Assembly: GCA_015068025.1 (NCBI GenBank)
Contig: SVLH01000015.1
Span: 1 to 45,781, forward strand
Direction of reading: 5' to 3'
Length of the DNA: 45,781 bases
From: Oscillospiraceae bacterium
GTDB lineage: Bacteria; Bacillota; Clostridia; Oscillospirales; Oscillospiraceae
Positions 45,609-45,781 of the stretch are shown here, piece after piece; the stretch's first letter is position 1, and each line of letters begins with the position of its first letter. The position numbers were made by a program, and so were the translations under genes. The notes below the pieces were generated by a model. It searched no databases. It was given only the letters and a program-made list of their open reading frames with translations, and was not told the origin of the DNA.

Positions 45609-45781
45609 ACAAAATTCTTCAAAATTATTTGGGCGGCCCACTTTTCAGTGGGCCGCTCCTGCCACGGGATGCCGTTTGGACTAAATCAGCATACTCACCC
45701 GAAAGGCCCAATGGAAGTTCAGAAAAAGTGCAGATTCACACGACATTACTATGGCTCATCCGGAAAAGTCAGCTTGACTCC
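45609..45781. other. Right end of window, no gene recognised
   Basis: Contains a strong hairpin GCGGCCCACT/AGTGGGCCGC at about 45632-45656 upstream of small peptide copy 3. I see no supported gene in the rest. Confidence 0.4.

Overview
The window looks like a chromosome segment of a Gram-positive, anaerobic gut Clostridium relative, probably of the Oscillospiraceae/Ruminococcaceae type. The basis is the moderately high GC content, strong AGGAGG ribosome binding sites, several proteins with S-layer homology (SLH) domains, a clostridial-style ParE/ParC pair and many short Rho-independent terminators. Species cannot be named from the sequence alone. Most genes lie on the minus strand.

Left part (1-11.7 kb, all minus strand): a three-gene secreted cluster comes first, reading leftward. 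It holds a cohesin-SLH surface anchor, a dockerin protein and a large Ig-like/MBG surface protein that runs off the window, which together resemble a very small cellulosome-like assembly. Next is a TetR-controlled drug-efflux operon (tetR, TolC-like protein, membrane fusion lipoprotein, RND pump) with two perfect TetR-type palindromes on its promoter. A HAD phosphatase plus small zincin operon follows.

Histidine region (11.7-20 kb): one tightly packed operon encodes the whole histidine pathway in the order hisZG fusion, hisD, hisC, hisB, hisH, hisA, hisF, hisIE and a PHP-type histidinol phosphatase. Several stops and starts overlap.

Middle (20-28 kb): a MerR-type regulator fused to an RDD membrane domain, a divergent cupin, and two paralogous SLH-protein genes. 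Each SLH gene has a long, strongly conserved structured 5' leader RNA and a shared upstream element. Between them sits a protein built from two degenerate tyrosine-recombinase folds plus a winged helix.

Right-centre (28-38 kb): tRNA-Val, an SDR reductase, a TPR/YD-like repeat lipoprotein, a LexA/S24-type repressor with phased operators, tRNA-Thr and tRNA-Tyr, a small sigma-region-4-like protein, a YitT transporter-like protein, and 187-bp tandem repeats carrying tRNA-Gly 3' ends next to the intact tRNA-Gly. A six-gene operon running leftward from 40.9 kb encodes ParE, a hotdog protein, an ABM protein, ParC, a LUD protein and a lipoprotein.

Right end (41-45.8 kb): a CPBP protease under a MerR-type 19-bp-spacer promoter and a polysaccharide deacetylase lead into an AT-rich region. 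There, three copies of an unlisted ~45-residue membrane peptide gene alternate with AT-rich cassettes (small membrane protein plus Lgt-like protein; DUF6442-like plus XRE regulator). The most promising undescribed signals are the paired leader RNAs, the repeated small membrane protein/cassette locus, the double pseudo-recombinase and the phased repressor operators.
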